NCBI GenBank assembly: GCA_023428185.1
Contig: JAEYYZ010000071.1
Location: 1-18,372, forward strand
Reading direction: 5' to 3'
Length of the DNA stretch: 18,372 bases
Source of the DNA: Actinomycetes bacterium
Lineage (GTDB): Bacteria > Actinomycetota > Actinomycetes > Actinomycetales > Demequinaceae
The position numbers and the translations under genes are program-made. Under the pieces are notes generated by a model that was not told the origin of the DNA, did not search any database, and was given only the letters and a program-made list of their open reading frames with translations. Below, one piece after another: positions 1 to 8,522 of the stretch. Position 1 is the first letter of the stretch; each line of letters opens with the position of its first letter.

Positions 1-85
1 AAAATGCGAGTGCTTCCACGAGCGCGGCGTAAACATGACTGGCCGCGAAATTCGCTACGTGGATTGCTATCCGCCGGGGCGATAG
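1..85 (+). CDS. 3' end of an unidentified protein (partial)
   Basis: The window opens inside a frame that reads from base 2 to a TAG at 83-85. Its last residues include ECFHERGVNMTGREIRY and then VDCYPPGR. The charge pattern, aromatic residues and third-position G/C look like a real C-terminus, whereas the overlapping frame starting at base 4 gives an arginine-rich, unstructured peptide. Only 27 residues are visible, so no family can be named. It is transcribed in the same direction as the ROK gene but separated from it by about 230 bp. Confidence 0.4.
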   Translation, partial: KCECFHERGVNMTGREIRYVDCYPPGR

Positions 86-305
86 GCGCCTTCCGTGGGA
101 TGCTCGCTCACAATAGCACTCGCACCCTTGCAGGCACAATGCCGTGCTTTGTGGCGTGCCCCTCTCCAGGTGGATCGGGGCAATTGTGCGCAACCGGGTC
201 CAGGCACAACTACGACCGATTTGTTGGAAAACTCTCTTTTGTCGCGGCCCATGCAAAAGTTGCACTTCGCCGTTCGAGATGACTACTTGGCAGCGTGGGG
301 CGCGA
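86..305. other. Intergenic stretch upstream of the ROK regulator
   Basis: About 220 bp with no convincing gene. Short open frames cross it on both strands but have atypical composition and no ribosome binding site. A weak hairpin (TTGTGC at 184-189 with GCACAA at 204-209, 14-nt loop) may lie after the upstream gene. The part nearest the ROK gene holds a 10-bp sequence, CAAAAGTTGC (254-263), also found on the minus strand in the transporter control region. Confidence 0.5.
254..267 (+). promoter_or_regulatory. Possible ROK operator half-site
   Basis: CAAAAGTTGCACTT at 254-267 matches 12 of 14 bases of the minus-strand sequence CAAAAGTTGCGCTA, whose plus-strand coordinates are 5767-5780, inside the palindrome of the sugar-transporter control region. 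The first ten bases are identical. The site lies about 40 bp upstream of the predicted -10 box of the ROK gene. A shared half-site at both promoters would fit autoregulation plus control of the transport genes; this is inference from two copies only. Confidence 0.35.
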
Positions 306-311
306 TAGAAT
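306..311 (+). promoter_or_regulatory. -10 box TAGAAT of a leaderless ROK transcript
   Basis: TAGAAT fits the actinobacterial -10 pattern TANNNT. Six bases separate it from the ATG at 318, so transcription would begin at or next to the start codon. There is no Shine-Dalgarno sequence before the ATG, which agrees with a leaderless mRNA. A clear -35 is missing: TTGGCA at 287-292 matches TTGACA in five of six positions but leaves only 13 bp. Confidence 0.5.
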
Positions 312-317
312 CGGCCC

Positions 318-1526
318 ATGCTCGATGCCCGCGGCCAAGAGGCCCTGACGGGCGCGGCCCAGTCTGAAATCTTTCAGATTCTCCGCGACGGCAAAGCACG
401 TACTCGGTCTGAGTTGGCTGCATTGACGGGTTTGGCGCGGTCCACGGTTGCCGCACGCGTCGATGCCCTCTTGCGCGTCAAACTCATTGCTCCGGTAGCG
501 GACGCTGCTTCCACTGGTGGTCGCCCGTCGCGACAATTCGCTTTTGATGGGACGCGTCACGGAGTGCTTGGCGTGGACATCGGGGCCACACACGTACACA
601 TCGCCCTGACCGACTTGCACGGCACTCAACTTGCCGATGTCCAGGAACAGATCTCGGTGTCAGAGGGTCCCTCCCGAGTGTTGGGATGGGTGATCGACAA
701 CGGTCGCGAATTGCTCGCTGCACACCAAGGCGAAGTGACGCTGCGCGCAGTGGGGGTCGGCCTGCCAGGTCCTGTGGAACACGAGACCGGGCGGCCCGTA
801 GACCCGCCGATCATGCCCGGGTGGGATCGCTTTGATGTCCCCACGACATTGCGCGACGCCCTGGGTGTGGCCATCCTCGTGGACAACGACGTTAATGTCA
901 TGGCACTCGGCGAACATCACGACTACTGGTCGGACGTTGACGACTTGCTGTTTGTCAAGGTCGCGACTGGGATCGGCGCTGGAGTGATCGTGGGCGGGCG
1001 AGTTCACCGCGGAGCTCAAGGCATTGCCGGAGATATTGGCCACATTTGGGTACCTGAGGCAGCCGGGGTTGACTGCCGATGCGGTGCTACTGGGTGCCTT
1101 GAAGCCATCGCCGCCGGGCCAGCCATCACTAGCCGCCTCCGTGCTCGCGGACTGGACGTCAACAGCACTGCTGACTTGATCGCTGCGGTGTTGCGTGGGG
1201 ACGTGGATGCGGTGCGCGAAGTGCGAGAAGCCGGGCGCATCATCGGCCGCGTTCTCACCACCTGCGTCAGTCTCATCAACCCCGCTGTGATCGCCCTAGG
1301 TGGCCCCGTCGCCAATGCCGGCGACCACTTGCTCGCTGGTGCGAGAGAAGTCATCTACACGCGGGCCACTCCCCTCGCGGCGAGCAACCTTCAGATAGTC
1401 CGCTCGCGTGGAAACCACGACGCTGCGGTGTCCGGAGCCTCGGCTATGGCCATCCAGCATGTGCTCTCCGTGGACTTCGTGGAGGCACTCGTGCGCGACG
1501 AGGCGTTGATGCTCCCGCGCGCCTAG
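318..1526 (+). CDS. ROK-family transcriptional regulator (NagC/XylR type)
   Basis: This 402-residue protein has the full ROK-repressor length. An N-terminal winged helix-turn-helix lies at about residues 15-75 (TRSELAALTGLARSTVAARV). A sugar-kinase-like ROK domain follows: phosphate loop GVDIGATH at 85-92, a DNDVN motif corresponding to the kinase catalytic aspartate region, GDIGH ending at His242, and the zinc motif CRCGATGCLE with Cys253, Cys255 and Cys260. Most ROK sugar kinases carry Glu where this protein has Asp in GDIGH. It probably binds a sugar and controls the adjacent uptake and oxidation genes. Its stop shares CTAG with the convergent ThuA-like gene. Family assignment is firm; ligand and targets are inferred from position. 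Confidence 0.93.
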   Translation: MLDARGQEALTGAAQSEIFQILRDGKARTRSELAALTGLARSTVAARVDALLRVKLIAPVADAASTGGRPSRQFAFDGTRHGVLGVDIGATHVHIALTDLHGTQLADVQEQISVSEGPSRVLGWVIDNGRELLAAHQGEVTLRAVGVGLPGPVEHETGRPVDPPIMPGWDRFDVPTTLRDALGVAILVDNDVNVMALGEHHDYWSDVDDLLFVKVATGIGAGVIVGGRVHRGAQGIAGDIGHIWVPEAAGVDCRCGATGCLEAIAAGPAITSRLRARGLDVNSTADLIAAVLRGDVDAVREVREAGRIIGRVLTTCVSLINPAVIALGGPVANAGDHLLAGAREVIYTRATPLAASNLQIVRSRGNHDAAVSGASAMAIQHVLSVDFVEALVRDEALMLPRA

Positions 1527-2212
1527 CGCGCGGCCCAGAGCAGTCCCTTGGTCACCAGTGAGTGCACTTGCGGCACCTGTAAAACGTCTACCGTGTGGCC
1601 AAGAGAGGTGGCAAAGATCTTGCCCTCGCCCCACGTGCGCGTCCACGCCACAGGCATGGTGACCGCTCGCGGCCACTCATCCGCGCCGCCCGGGACAAGG
1701 GTGCATTCGGCGAGAACGTGATTGAGGTCATCGGTGAGGACCCAGTACTGCTCGGTGTTCACCTCAAAGTCGGCGACTCCACTCGTCACGGGGTGCTCAT
1801 GTCCCGCCTCAGTGAAGTGCACGGTGTACGTGCGGTAGGCCTCGACGTCAGTGCGGCCTCTGTCCTCTGGCGCGTGAGGATGCGCGGCAAATTGTGCGCC
1901 CACCAACTGAAGGTAATCGCTCGATGCCCTAAAGGAGTCGATGATTCCGCCGTGCCATCCCGCGAACCCGGCTCCGGCCGCTACCGCTTGGCGCAGGCCC
2001 TCTACCTCGTCAACAGTGGCACTCCCCAGCGTGAGGCACTGGACCACAAGGTCGTACCGAGCCATGGCGGCGGCATCCGCGTAGACCTCAGGGGTGTCCT
2101 CGATATCGAGGGCAAAGCCCGCATCTTCCAGCTCAGGGATGAAGACCTCAGTAGCACGCACTGGATCATGACCAGCCCAGCCACCACGCACAATCAAAGC
2201 CTTTTTGCGCAT
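1523..2212 (-). CDS. ThuA-like domain protein
   Basis: The 229-residue protein belongs to the ThuA-like (class I glutamine-amidotransferase-like fold) family. It starts MRKKALIVRGGWAGHD, the usual N-terminal strand and GGW-GH motif, followed by WHGG at about 86-89, where ThuA proteins carry a conserved His, and VNTEQYWV near the middle. ThuA of rhizobia takes part in trehalose/maltitol use through 3-keto-disaccharides together with the oxidoreductase ThuB, which fits the Gfo/Idh gene upstream here. An AAGGGG ribosome binding site sits about 7 nt before the ATG. It is the last gene of the minus-strand sugar transcript, 102 bp after the isomerase gene, and ends in a CTAG shared with the ROK gene. 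Substrate unknown. Confidence 0.85.
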   Translation of the reverse strand: MRKKALIVRGGWAGHDPVRATEVFIPELEDAGFALDIEDTPEVYADAAAMARYDLVVQCLTLGSATVDEVEGLRQAVAAGAGFAGWHGGIIDSFRASSDYLQLVGAQFAAHPHAPEDRGRTDVEAYRTYTVHFTEAGHEHPVTSGVADFEVNTEQYWVLTDDLNHVLAECTLVPGGADEWPRAVTMPVAWTRTWGEGKIFATSLGHTVDVLQVPQVHSLVTKGLLWAAR

Positions 2213-2314
2213 TCCCTGCCCCTTCGCAGCACCCTGCCGGTACGCGCCATGATACTGGCCGCGGTGACAACGGGGTAGAGCGAAGGAGCAGGGTTGCGTT
2301 TCCGGAGGTGAGAG

Positions 2315-3319
2315 CTAGTCCTTGGTGCTGAAAGCCGCATCAAACGCGGAAGTGGGGGCATCGAACGCGAGGCGGCGCACAAATTCCAAGGCCTCGGGCG
2401 CTCCCAGAAGTCGGTCCATTCCGGCGTCTTCCCATTCCACCGAGACAGGGCCTTCATAGCCGATGGTGTTGAGCATCCTGAATGCGTCTTCCCACGGCAC
2501 GTCGCCGTGGCCGGTGGAGATGAAGTCCCAACCGCGCCGCGCATCGGCCCAAGCAAGGTGAGATCCCAAGCGCCCGTTGCGACCATTGGTCATGCGCTTG
2601 CGGGTGTCCTTGCAGTCCACGTGGTAGATGCGGTCCTTGAAGTCCCACAAGAAGCCCACCGAGTCGAGGTCTTGCCACACCATGTGGCTCGGGTCCCAGT
2701 TGAGGCCAAAGGCGGGCCTGTGGTCGATAGCTTCGAGAGTCCGCACCGTGGTCCAGTAGTCATAAGCGATCTCACTGGGGTGTACCTCGTGAGCAAACCG
2801 CACGCCCACCTCGTCGTACACGTCGAGGATGGGGTTCCAACGGTCAGCAAAGTCTTGGTACCCGGCATCGATCACCGCTTGAGACACCGGCGGGAACATC
2901 GCGACGTACTTCCAAATCGCGGAACCAGTGAAGCCGATGACGGTGTCGACACCCAGCGCAGCGGCCAGCCGGGCGGTGTGCTTCATTTCTTCGGCAGCGC
3001 GTTGGCGCACGCCTTCGGGATCTCCGTCGCCCCACACGTGGGAGCCGACGATGTCTTGGTGGCGATGGTCAATGGGGTCATCGCAGACCGCTTGACCCTT
3101 CAGGTGGTTGGAGATTGCGTACACCTTGAGGTTGTACTTGGCGAGCAAGTCCAACTTGCCTTGGGCGTATCCGGGTTCGTCCCAGCGCCACGGGTCAAGA
3201 TGGTCGCCCCAACAGGCCAGCTCAAGCCCGTCATAGCCCCAGCCGGAGGCGAGCTTAGCGACTTCCTCGAGCGGCAAGTCGGCCCATTGGCCGGTGAATA
3301 GAGTGATTGGTCGCGCCAT
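2315..3319 (-). CDS. Sugar phosphate isomerase/epimerase-like TIM-barrel protein
   Basis: A 334-residue AP-endonuclease-2/xylose-isomerase-like TIM barrel, related to IolE and IolI proteins. The metal-ligand pattern of the family is visible: Glu178 in HEVHP, Asp209 in NWDPSH, His233 in HVDCKD and Glu295 in SVEWED. Family members isomerise or epimerise sugars, dehydrate inosose, or eliminate and hydrate 3-keto-glycosides. I chose ATG 3319 because AAAGGACAG precedes it at good spacing; an upstream in-frame GTG at 3391 would overlap the oxidoreductase gene. It starts 31 bp after the oxidoreductase stop, so the two are very likely co-transcribed and may act in sequence on one substrate (inference). 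Confidence 0.88.
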   Translation of the reverse strand: MARPITLFTGQWADLPLEEVAKLASGWGYDGLELACWGDHLDPWRWDEPGYAQGKLDLLAKYNLKVYAISNHLKGQAVCDDPIDHRHQDIVGSHVWGDGDPEGVRQRAAEEMKHTARLAAALGVDTVIGFTGSAIWKYVAMFPPVSQAVIDAGYQDFADRWNPILDVYDEVGVRFAHEVHPSEIAYDYWTTVRTLEAIDHRPAFGLNWDPSHMVWQDLDSVGFLWDFKDRIYHVDCKDTRKRMTNGRNGRLGSHLAWADARRGWDFISTGHGDVPWEDAFRMLNTIGYEGPVSVEWEDAGMDRLLGAPEALEFVRRLAFDAPTSAFDAAFSTKD

Positions 3320-3350
3320 TGCGAACTGTCCTTTCTTGACTGTGATCCGT

Positions 3351-4520
3351 TTATGGGGTGGTGCTCGTCCAAGCACTTCCAGAGTTGGCACTGCGCTCTA
3401 CCGCGTCGAGCACCCGTTGCACTTGCCAGCCGTCACTGAAGGACGGCGTGGGCTGCTCCCCTGCCACGATCGCGTGGACAAAGTCGCGCACTTGGTGGGT
3501 GAACGCATGCTCATAGCCGAGCATGTGACCGGCGGGCCACCATGCGTCAACGTAGGGGTGCACAGGTTCAGTGACCATCACATCGGTGAAGCCCTGCCTG
3601 TCACCGGGGGCGGTGGCATCAAACACGCCGAGGCGGTTCATGTGCTCCAGGTCAAAACTGATGGCACCACGGTCGCCTGAGACCTCGATGCGCAAAGCAT
3701 TCTTGCGGCCGGTGGCAAAGCGCGTGGCAGCAAAGGAACCTAATCCGCCGCCGCTGAGTCGAGCGGTGAAGACCGCTGCATCGTCAACCGTGACGGTCCC
3801 GCGCTGGGCCGATGCCGTGCCTCCCAAGCCCACTCGCTCACCAAGGAGCGGGCGCTCGGTGACAAACGTCTCGAGAGTTCCGGACACTCCCAGCAGGGAC
3901 TCTCCGGTGATGAACTGGGTGAGGTCAATGGCGTGAGCCCCAATGTCCCCAAGAGAGCCAGATCCCGCCTTGTCCTTTTCCATGCGCCAGGTCAAAGGTG
4001 TTTCGGGATCAGAAAGCCAATCTTGGAGGTATTCGGCGCGCACGTGCCGGACGGTGCCCACGAATCCTTCGCGCACCAAGTCTCGTGCAAAGGTTGCGGC
4101 AGGGACTCGACGGTAGGTAAAGCCGACCATGCCGAATACTCCGGAACTGGAAGCTGCTTGAGCGGCTTCTGCCATCTCTCGCGCCTCTTCAGCAGTATTG
4201 GCGAGCGGCTTCTCGCATAAGACATGCTTGCCTGCGCGCAGCGCAGCGATCGCGATCTCGGCATGGGTGTCCCCAGGGGTCACAATGTCAACGATGTCGA
4301 TGTCGTCTCGGGAGATCACTTCACGGTAATCAGTCGCTACTTGCGACCAGCCCCATTTGCTTGCCAGGTGCTCGTTCTTGGCGGCATCCCGCCCCACCAT
4401 GACTGCCATCTCCACCGGTGCCGGCAGATCAAAAAACTTGGGGGCCACACGCCATGCTTGGGAGTGCGCGGCTCCCATGAATCCGTTGCCAATCATGGCA
4501 ACGCGCAAAGGCTTTTCCAT
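3351..4520 (-). CDS. Gfo/Idh/MocA-family NAD(P)-dependent sugar oxidoreductase
   Basis: The 389-residue protein shows a Rossmann dinucleotide site GNGFMG at 11-16, the family signature CEKP with Lys104 at 103-105, and the catalytic segment GDIGAHAID with Asp192 and His196. The C-terminal region has HPYVDAWWPAGH followed by YEHAFTHQVRDF, as in the subgroup containing levoglucosan-type and related glycoside dehydrogenases. The likely reaction is oxidation of a ring hydroxyl of a sugar, glycoside or cyclitol to a ketone with NAD(P)+. It lies between the binding-protein gene (75 bp gap holding a strong hairpin) and the isomerase gene, so the imported ligand is probably its substrate. The exact sugar cannot be read from sequence. 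Confidence 0.9.
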   Translation of the reverse strand: MEKPLRVAMIGNGFMGAAHSQAWRVAPKFFDLPAPVEMAVMVGRDAAKNEHLASKWGWSQVATDYREVISRDDIDIVDIVTPGDTHAEIAIAALRAGKHVLCEKPLANTAEEAREMAEAAQAASSSGVFGMVGFTYRRVPAATFARDLVREGFVGTVRHVRAEYLQDWLSDPETPLTWRMEKDKAGSGSLGDIGAHAIDLTQFITGESLLGVSGTLETFVTERPLLGERVGLGGTASAQRGTVTVDDAAVFTARLSGGGLGSFAATRFATGRKNALRIEVSGDRGAISFDLEHMNRLGVFDATAPGDRQGFTDVMVTEPVHPYVDAWWPAGHMLGYEHAFTHQVRDFVHAIVAGEQPTPSFSDGWQVQRVLDAVERSANSGSAWTSTTP

Positions 4521-4560
4521 ACGAATCTCGCTTTCCTTGTCGGTCTAGGCCAGTCCCACG

Positions 4561-4586
4561 TGGGGTGCCCGCGAACGGGCACCCCA
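4561..4586 (-). terminator. Strong hairpin between binding-protein and oxidoreductase genes
   Basis: A perfect inverted repeat with 11-bp arms (TGGGGTGCCCG at 4561-4571, CGGGCACCCCA at 4576-4586) and a 4-nt loop that reads UUCG in the minus-strand transcript. It starts 9 bp after the stop of the binding-protein gene. No U-tract follows, so it is not a typical intrinsic terminator. It could be a partial terminator or a 3' stabiliser keeping the binding-protein mRNA more abundant than the downstream enzyme genes, as known for other sugar ABC operons. Confidence 0.7.
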
Positions 4587-4595
4587 GCGCGGTTG

Positions 4596-5633
4596 TTAGG
4601 ACTCGAAACCGATGGGCAGGTATTCGTCCACGTTGTCCTTGGTGACCACAGGTGCGTGGAGGACGATGCGGTTGGGAATACCCGACGATGCGAGGTCACC
4701 CATGTTGCGGTTCTGGGCTACCAAGCGAGCGAGAGAGATGCCGTCGGCGCCTTGCGTCGACGGGTAGATCACGGTGGCAACAAGAACGGTGTTCTCTGCC
4801 TTGATCGCGTTCATCGCGTTGAGCGAACCAGCACCGCCCACCATGAAGAACTCGTCGCGACCAGCTTCTTCGATGGCAGCGAGCACGCCGATGCCTTGGT
4901 CGTCATCGTGGTTCCAAATGGCGTCGATCTCCGGGTTGGCGGAGAGCAACTGGGACGTCACTGCCTGGCCACCTGCGATGGTGAAGTCAGCAGCAACACG
5001 TGCGCTCACTTCGAGTCCGCAGTCAGAGAGGGCGTCGTTGAAACCGCGGGTACGGTCCTGCGTGAGAGGCAAGGAGTCGATTCCCGCGATCTCGGCGATC
5101 ACGGCGTCAGACTGACCACCGAGTTGTTCGCAAATGTACGTACCTGCGCTCACACCCATGCCGTAGTTGTCACCCAAAACGGTGACACGTGCGGCAAAGG
5201 TCGAGGAGAACTCGCGGTCGACGTTGATGACCGGGATGCCCGCCTCCATGGCCTTGATGGCGACCTCGGTGAGAGCGGCGCCGTCGGTGGGCAAGAGCAC
5301 GATGGCGTCCACACCATCGTTGATGAACTGCTCTACCTGGCTGATCTGCAAGTTAGCGTCGTTGGTGCCTTCGGCAACCCGGAGCTCGACGTCGTCGTAC
5401 TTCTCCGCCTCGGCGATGGCCGCCGAGTTGATTGCTCCGAGCCAGCCGTGGTCTGCAGCAGGGCCCGAGAATCCGATGACTACGGTGTCTCCGCTTGCGG
5501 CGTTGTCACCGACCGGACCCGTGGTGGTAGTGGTGTCGTCGCTGTCCGCGTTGCAGCCGGTAAGCAAGATAGCGAGTGATGCGGCGCTGACCGCCGCAAT
5601 GGTTCGCATTCGCGTAGTGCGGGATGCGGTCAT
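4596..5633 (-). CDS. Sugar ABC transporter substrate-binding lipoprotein (RbsB type)
   Basis: This 345-residue protein is a periplasmic-binding-protein family of the LacI/RbsB fold (Peripla_BP_4 type). It begins with a basic segment and hydrophobic core ending in the lipobox LLTGC, with Cys27 as the lipidation site, then a Thr/Asp-rich linker. Typical segments follow: VVIGFSGPAADHGWLGAIN, VEQFINDGVDAIVLLP, and GIPVINVDREF. It would sit on the outer membrane face and deliver its ligand to the ATPase/permease pair encoded divergently. GAGGAGG at 5639-5645 is a near-ideal ribosome binding site fixing the start. First gene of the minus-strand transcript, followed by a stable hairpin. The ligand is likely a monosaccharide, glycoside or cyclitol. 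Confidence 0.92.
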   Translation of the reverse strand: MTASRTTRMRTIAAVSAASLAILLTGCNADSDDTTTTTGPVGDNAASGDTVVIGFSGPAADHGWLGAINSAAIAEAEKYDDVELRVAEGTNDANLQISQVEQFINDGVDAIVLLPTDGAALTEVAIKAMEAGIPVINVDREFSSTFAARVTVLGDNYGMGVSAGTYICEQLGGQSDAVIAEIAGIDSLPLTQDRTRGFNDALSDCGLEVSARVAADFTIAGGQAVTSQLLSANPEIDAIWNHDDDQGIGVLAAIEEAGRDEFFMVGGAGSLNAMNAIKAENTVLVATVIYPSTQGADGISLARLVAQNRNMGDLASSGIPNRIVLHAPVVTKDNVDEYLPIGFES

Positions 5634-5638
5634 GAATT

Positions 5639-5645
5639 CCTCCTC
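5639..5645 (-). promoter_or_regulatory. Ribosome binding site GAGGAGG of the binding-protein gene
   Basis: GAGGAGG on the minus strand lies 5 nt before the ATG at 5633. It is the strongest Shine-Dalgarno sequence I noted in the window and contrasts with the absent Shine-Dalgarno sequence of the divergent ATPase gene, which fits the need for excess binding protein. Confidence 0.8.
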
Positions 5646-5743
5646 GTTGAGTCACTGTGGTCATAGCCAGCGAGGAACAACGGGAGCCAATCGCAAAGAA
5701 GAAAGGTTCGCTTCACGATGCTTTTGTCCGCACTGACTCCTTG

Positions 5744-5774
5744 ACGCTAGCAGAAAGTGCCGCGCTTAGCGCAA
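5744..5774 (-). promoter_or_regulatory. Predicted promoter of the binding-protein operon
   Basis: On the minus strand TTGCGC (5769-5774) and TAGCGT (5744-5749, fitting TANNNT) are separated by 19 bp. Transcription would start near 5737, giving a leader of about 100 nt before the ATG. The spacer and -35 are covered by the 25-bp palindrome at 5754-5778, so a protein bound there should block this promoter. The -35 match is weak beyond TTG. Confidence 0.4.
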
Positions 5775-5778
5775 CTTT
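5754..5778. promoter_or_regulatory. Imperfect palindrome, candidate operator of the sugar locus
   Basis: Within the 277-bp divergent control region, AAAGT-N2-CGC is followed, after five bases, by GCG-N2-ACTTT, giving eight matched pairs around a central T. The right half, read on the minus strand, extends to CAAAAGTTGC, which recurs exactly upstream of the ROK gene at 254-263. The palindrome sits over the predicted binding-protein promoter and is the best candidate binding site for the ROK regulator. Assignment to that regulator is inference. Confidence 0.5.
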
Positions 5779-5898
5779 TGTTTGTCGCTCGTCATAACGG
5801 TTTGATCACGACGCCGGGCCCATCTACGCACGCGAAGACGGGGAATCGCGCTCAAGTAGGCCGTCCCACGGGTATCGCGCGGACAATCTGCCATGTGT

Positions 5899-5904
5899 TA
5901 TGTT
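5899..5904 (+). promoter_or_regulatory. -10 box TATGTT of a leaderless transporter transcript
   Basis: TATGTT fits TANNNT and is followed after exactly six bases by an in-frame GTG at 5911. An alternative ATG at 5893 lies upstream of this box, so it would not be in the mRNA if the promoter is real. Neither start has a Shine-Dalgarno sequence. No good -35 is present at the usual distance. Confidence 0.45.
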
Positions 5905-5910
5905 CGGTCC

Positions 5911-7427
<1,517 letters not shown>

Positions 7428-7431
<4 letters not shown>

Positions 7432-8522
7432 ACGACTCGACCACTCAGACAGACGCCGGGAGCGCCCAGGGCGACGTGGCATCGGCCCCAAGCCGGGGTT
7501 TCGCATCCCGACTAGTACGCAAGGGTGCGGCCGGGCGCAGCGTGGGCCTGATCATCGCCTTGTTGGTGCTGGTGGCAGTGGGTTGGATCACCGCAGGCGA
7601 AAACTTCATGAGCGCCGACAACATGTTGGTGATCCTGCGTCTCGCGTCTGTCATTGGCGTGGTGGCGATCGGCGTGACATTCGTGATCACTGCAGGTGGC
7701 ATCGACTTGTCTGTGGGATCCGTCCTAGGACTGTCCTCTGTAGTAGCGACGCTCGGCGCGATCCAAACCGCAGCGTCGGGCTTCTGGCCGCTCATGGTGT
7801 TTGTAGCGATTGCCGTAGGCGTGCTCGCCGGCGTGGTCAATGGACTCGTGATTGCCTACGGAAACGTGGTGGCCTTCATGGCAACACTCGCCATGCTCGT
7901 AGCAGCCCGAGGCGCTGCCGAACTCATTTCTCAACGCAAGACGCTCATCGTCACTAATCAGGGCTTCTTGGACTTCTTCCGCAGCGACCTGTTGGGCATC
8001 TCATGGGTGGTGTGGATCTTCGCAGTGGTCGCAGTGCTGGGCTGGTTCCTGCTCAACCGCACCACGTTTGGTCGCCGCACAGTCGCGATCGGAGGCAACG
8101 CCACGGCGGCCCGCCTCGCGGGAATCAATGTCAAGCGCCACACGACGTACCTCTACATGTTGGCTGGAGCGACGGCGGGCATCGCGGGCATCATGCTGCT
8201 GTCGCGCACCACCGCAGGAACCTCCACGCATGGTCAGCTCTATGAACTCGACGCCATCGCAGCCGTCGTGGTGGGTGGCACTCTCCTCATCGGAGGCCGC
8301 GGCACCATCGGTGGCACCGTGCTGGGTGTGCTCCTCTTCGCCACATTGACGAACGTGTTCATACAGAACAACCTCTCCACCTCCGTGCAACTCGTCGCCA
8401 AAGGCGTGATCATCGTGGTGGCCGTGTTGCTACAGCAACGCTTTGCCAACCGCGAAGGAGCCGCGGCTAGGGCTCGTCACGTGGAAGGCCCCTCGTCGGC
8501 GTCAAGCGGTGCCGCGAACTGA
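7428..8522 (+). CDS. Sugar ABC transporter permease (RbsC type)
   Basis: A 364-residue integral membrane protein of the BPD_transp_2 (RbsC/AraH/XylH) family, rich in hydrophobic helices. The family signature GGIDLSVGS is at 90-98, and the C-terminal GGTLLIGGRGTIGGTVLG loop is typical. A polar N-terminal tail of about 30 residues precedes the first membrane segment. The GTG start overlaps the ATPase stop (GTGA), so translation is probably coupled. Together with the ATPase and the divergently encoded lipoprotein it forms one importer. Its last 46 bp overlap the convergent exporter gene; the C-terminal tail encoded there is Ala/Ser/Gly-rich and probably not essential. Confidence 0.93.

Noticed and set aside
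131..209. CAGGCACAA repeated at 131-139 and 201-209
   Set aside because: Two copies of nine bases with no regular spacing or other structure; chance is enough.
4..282. Open frame of 92 codons at the left edge
   Set aside because: Composition is unlike a protein, there is no ribosome binding site, and another frame fits better as the end of a real gene.
4224..5579. A 451-codon open frame on the plus strand opposite the binding-protein and oxidoreductase genes
   Set aside because: Its product is His/Val/Arg-rich without family motifs, and it is the antisense frame of two clear genes, a common effect in high-G+C DNA.
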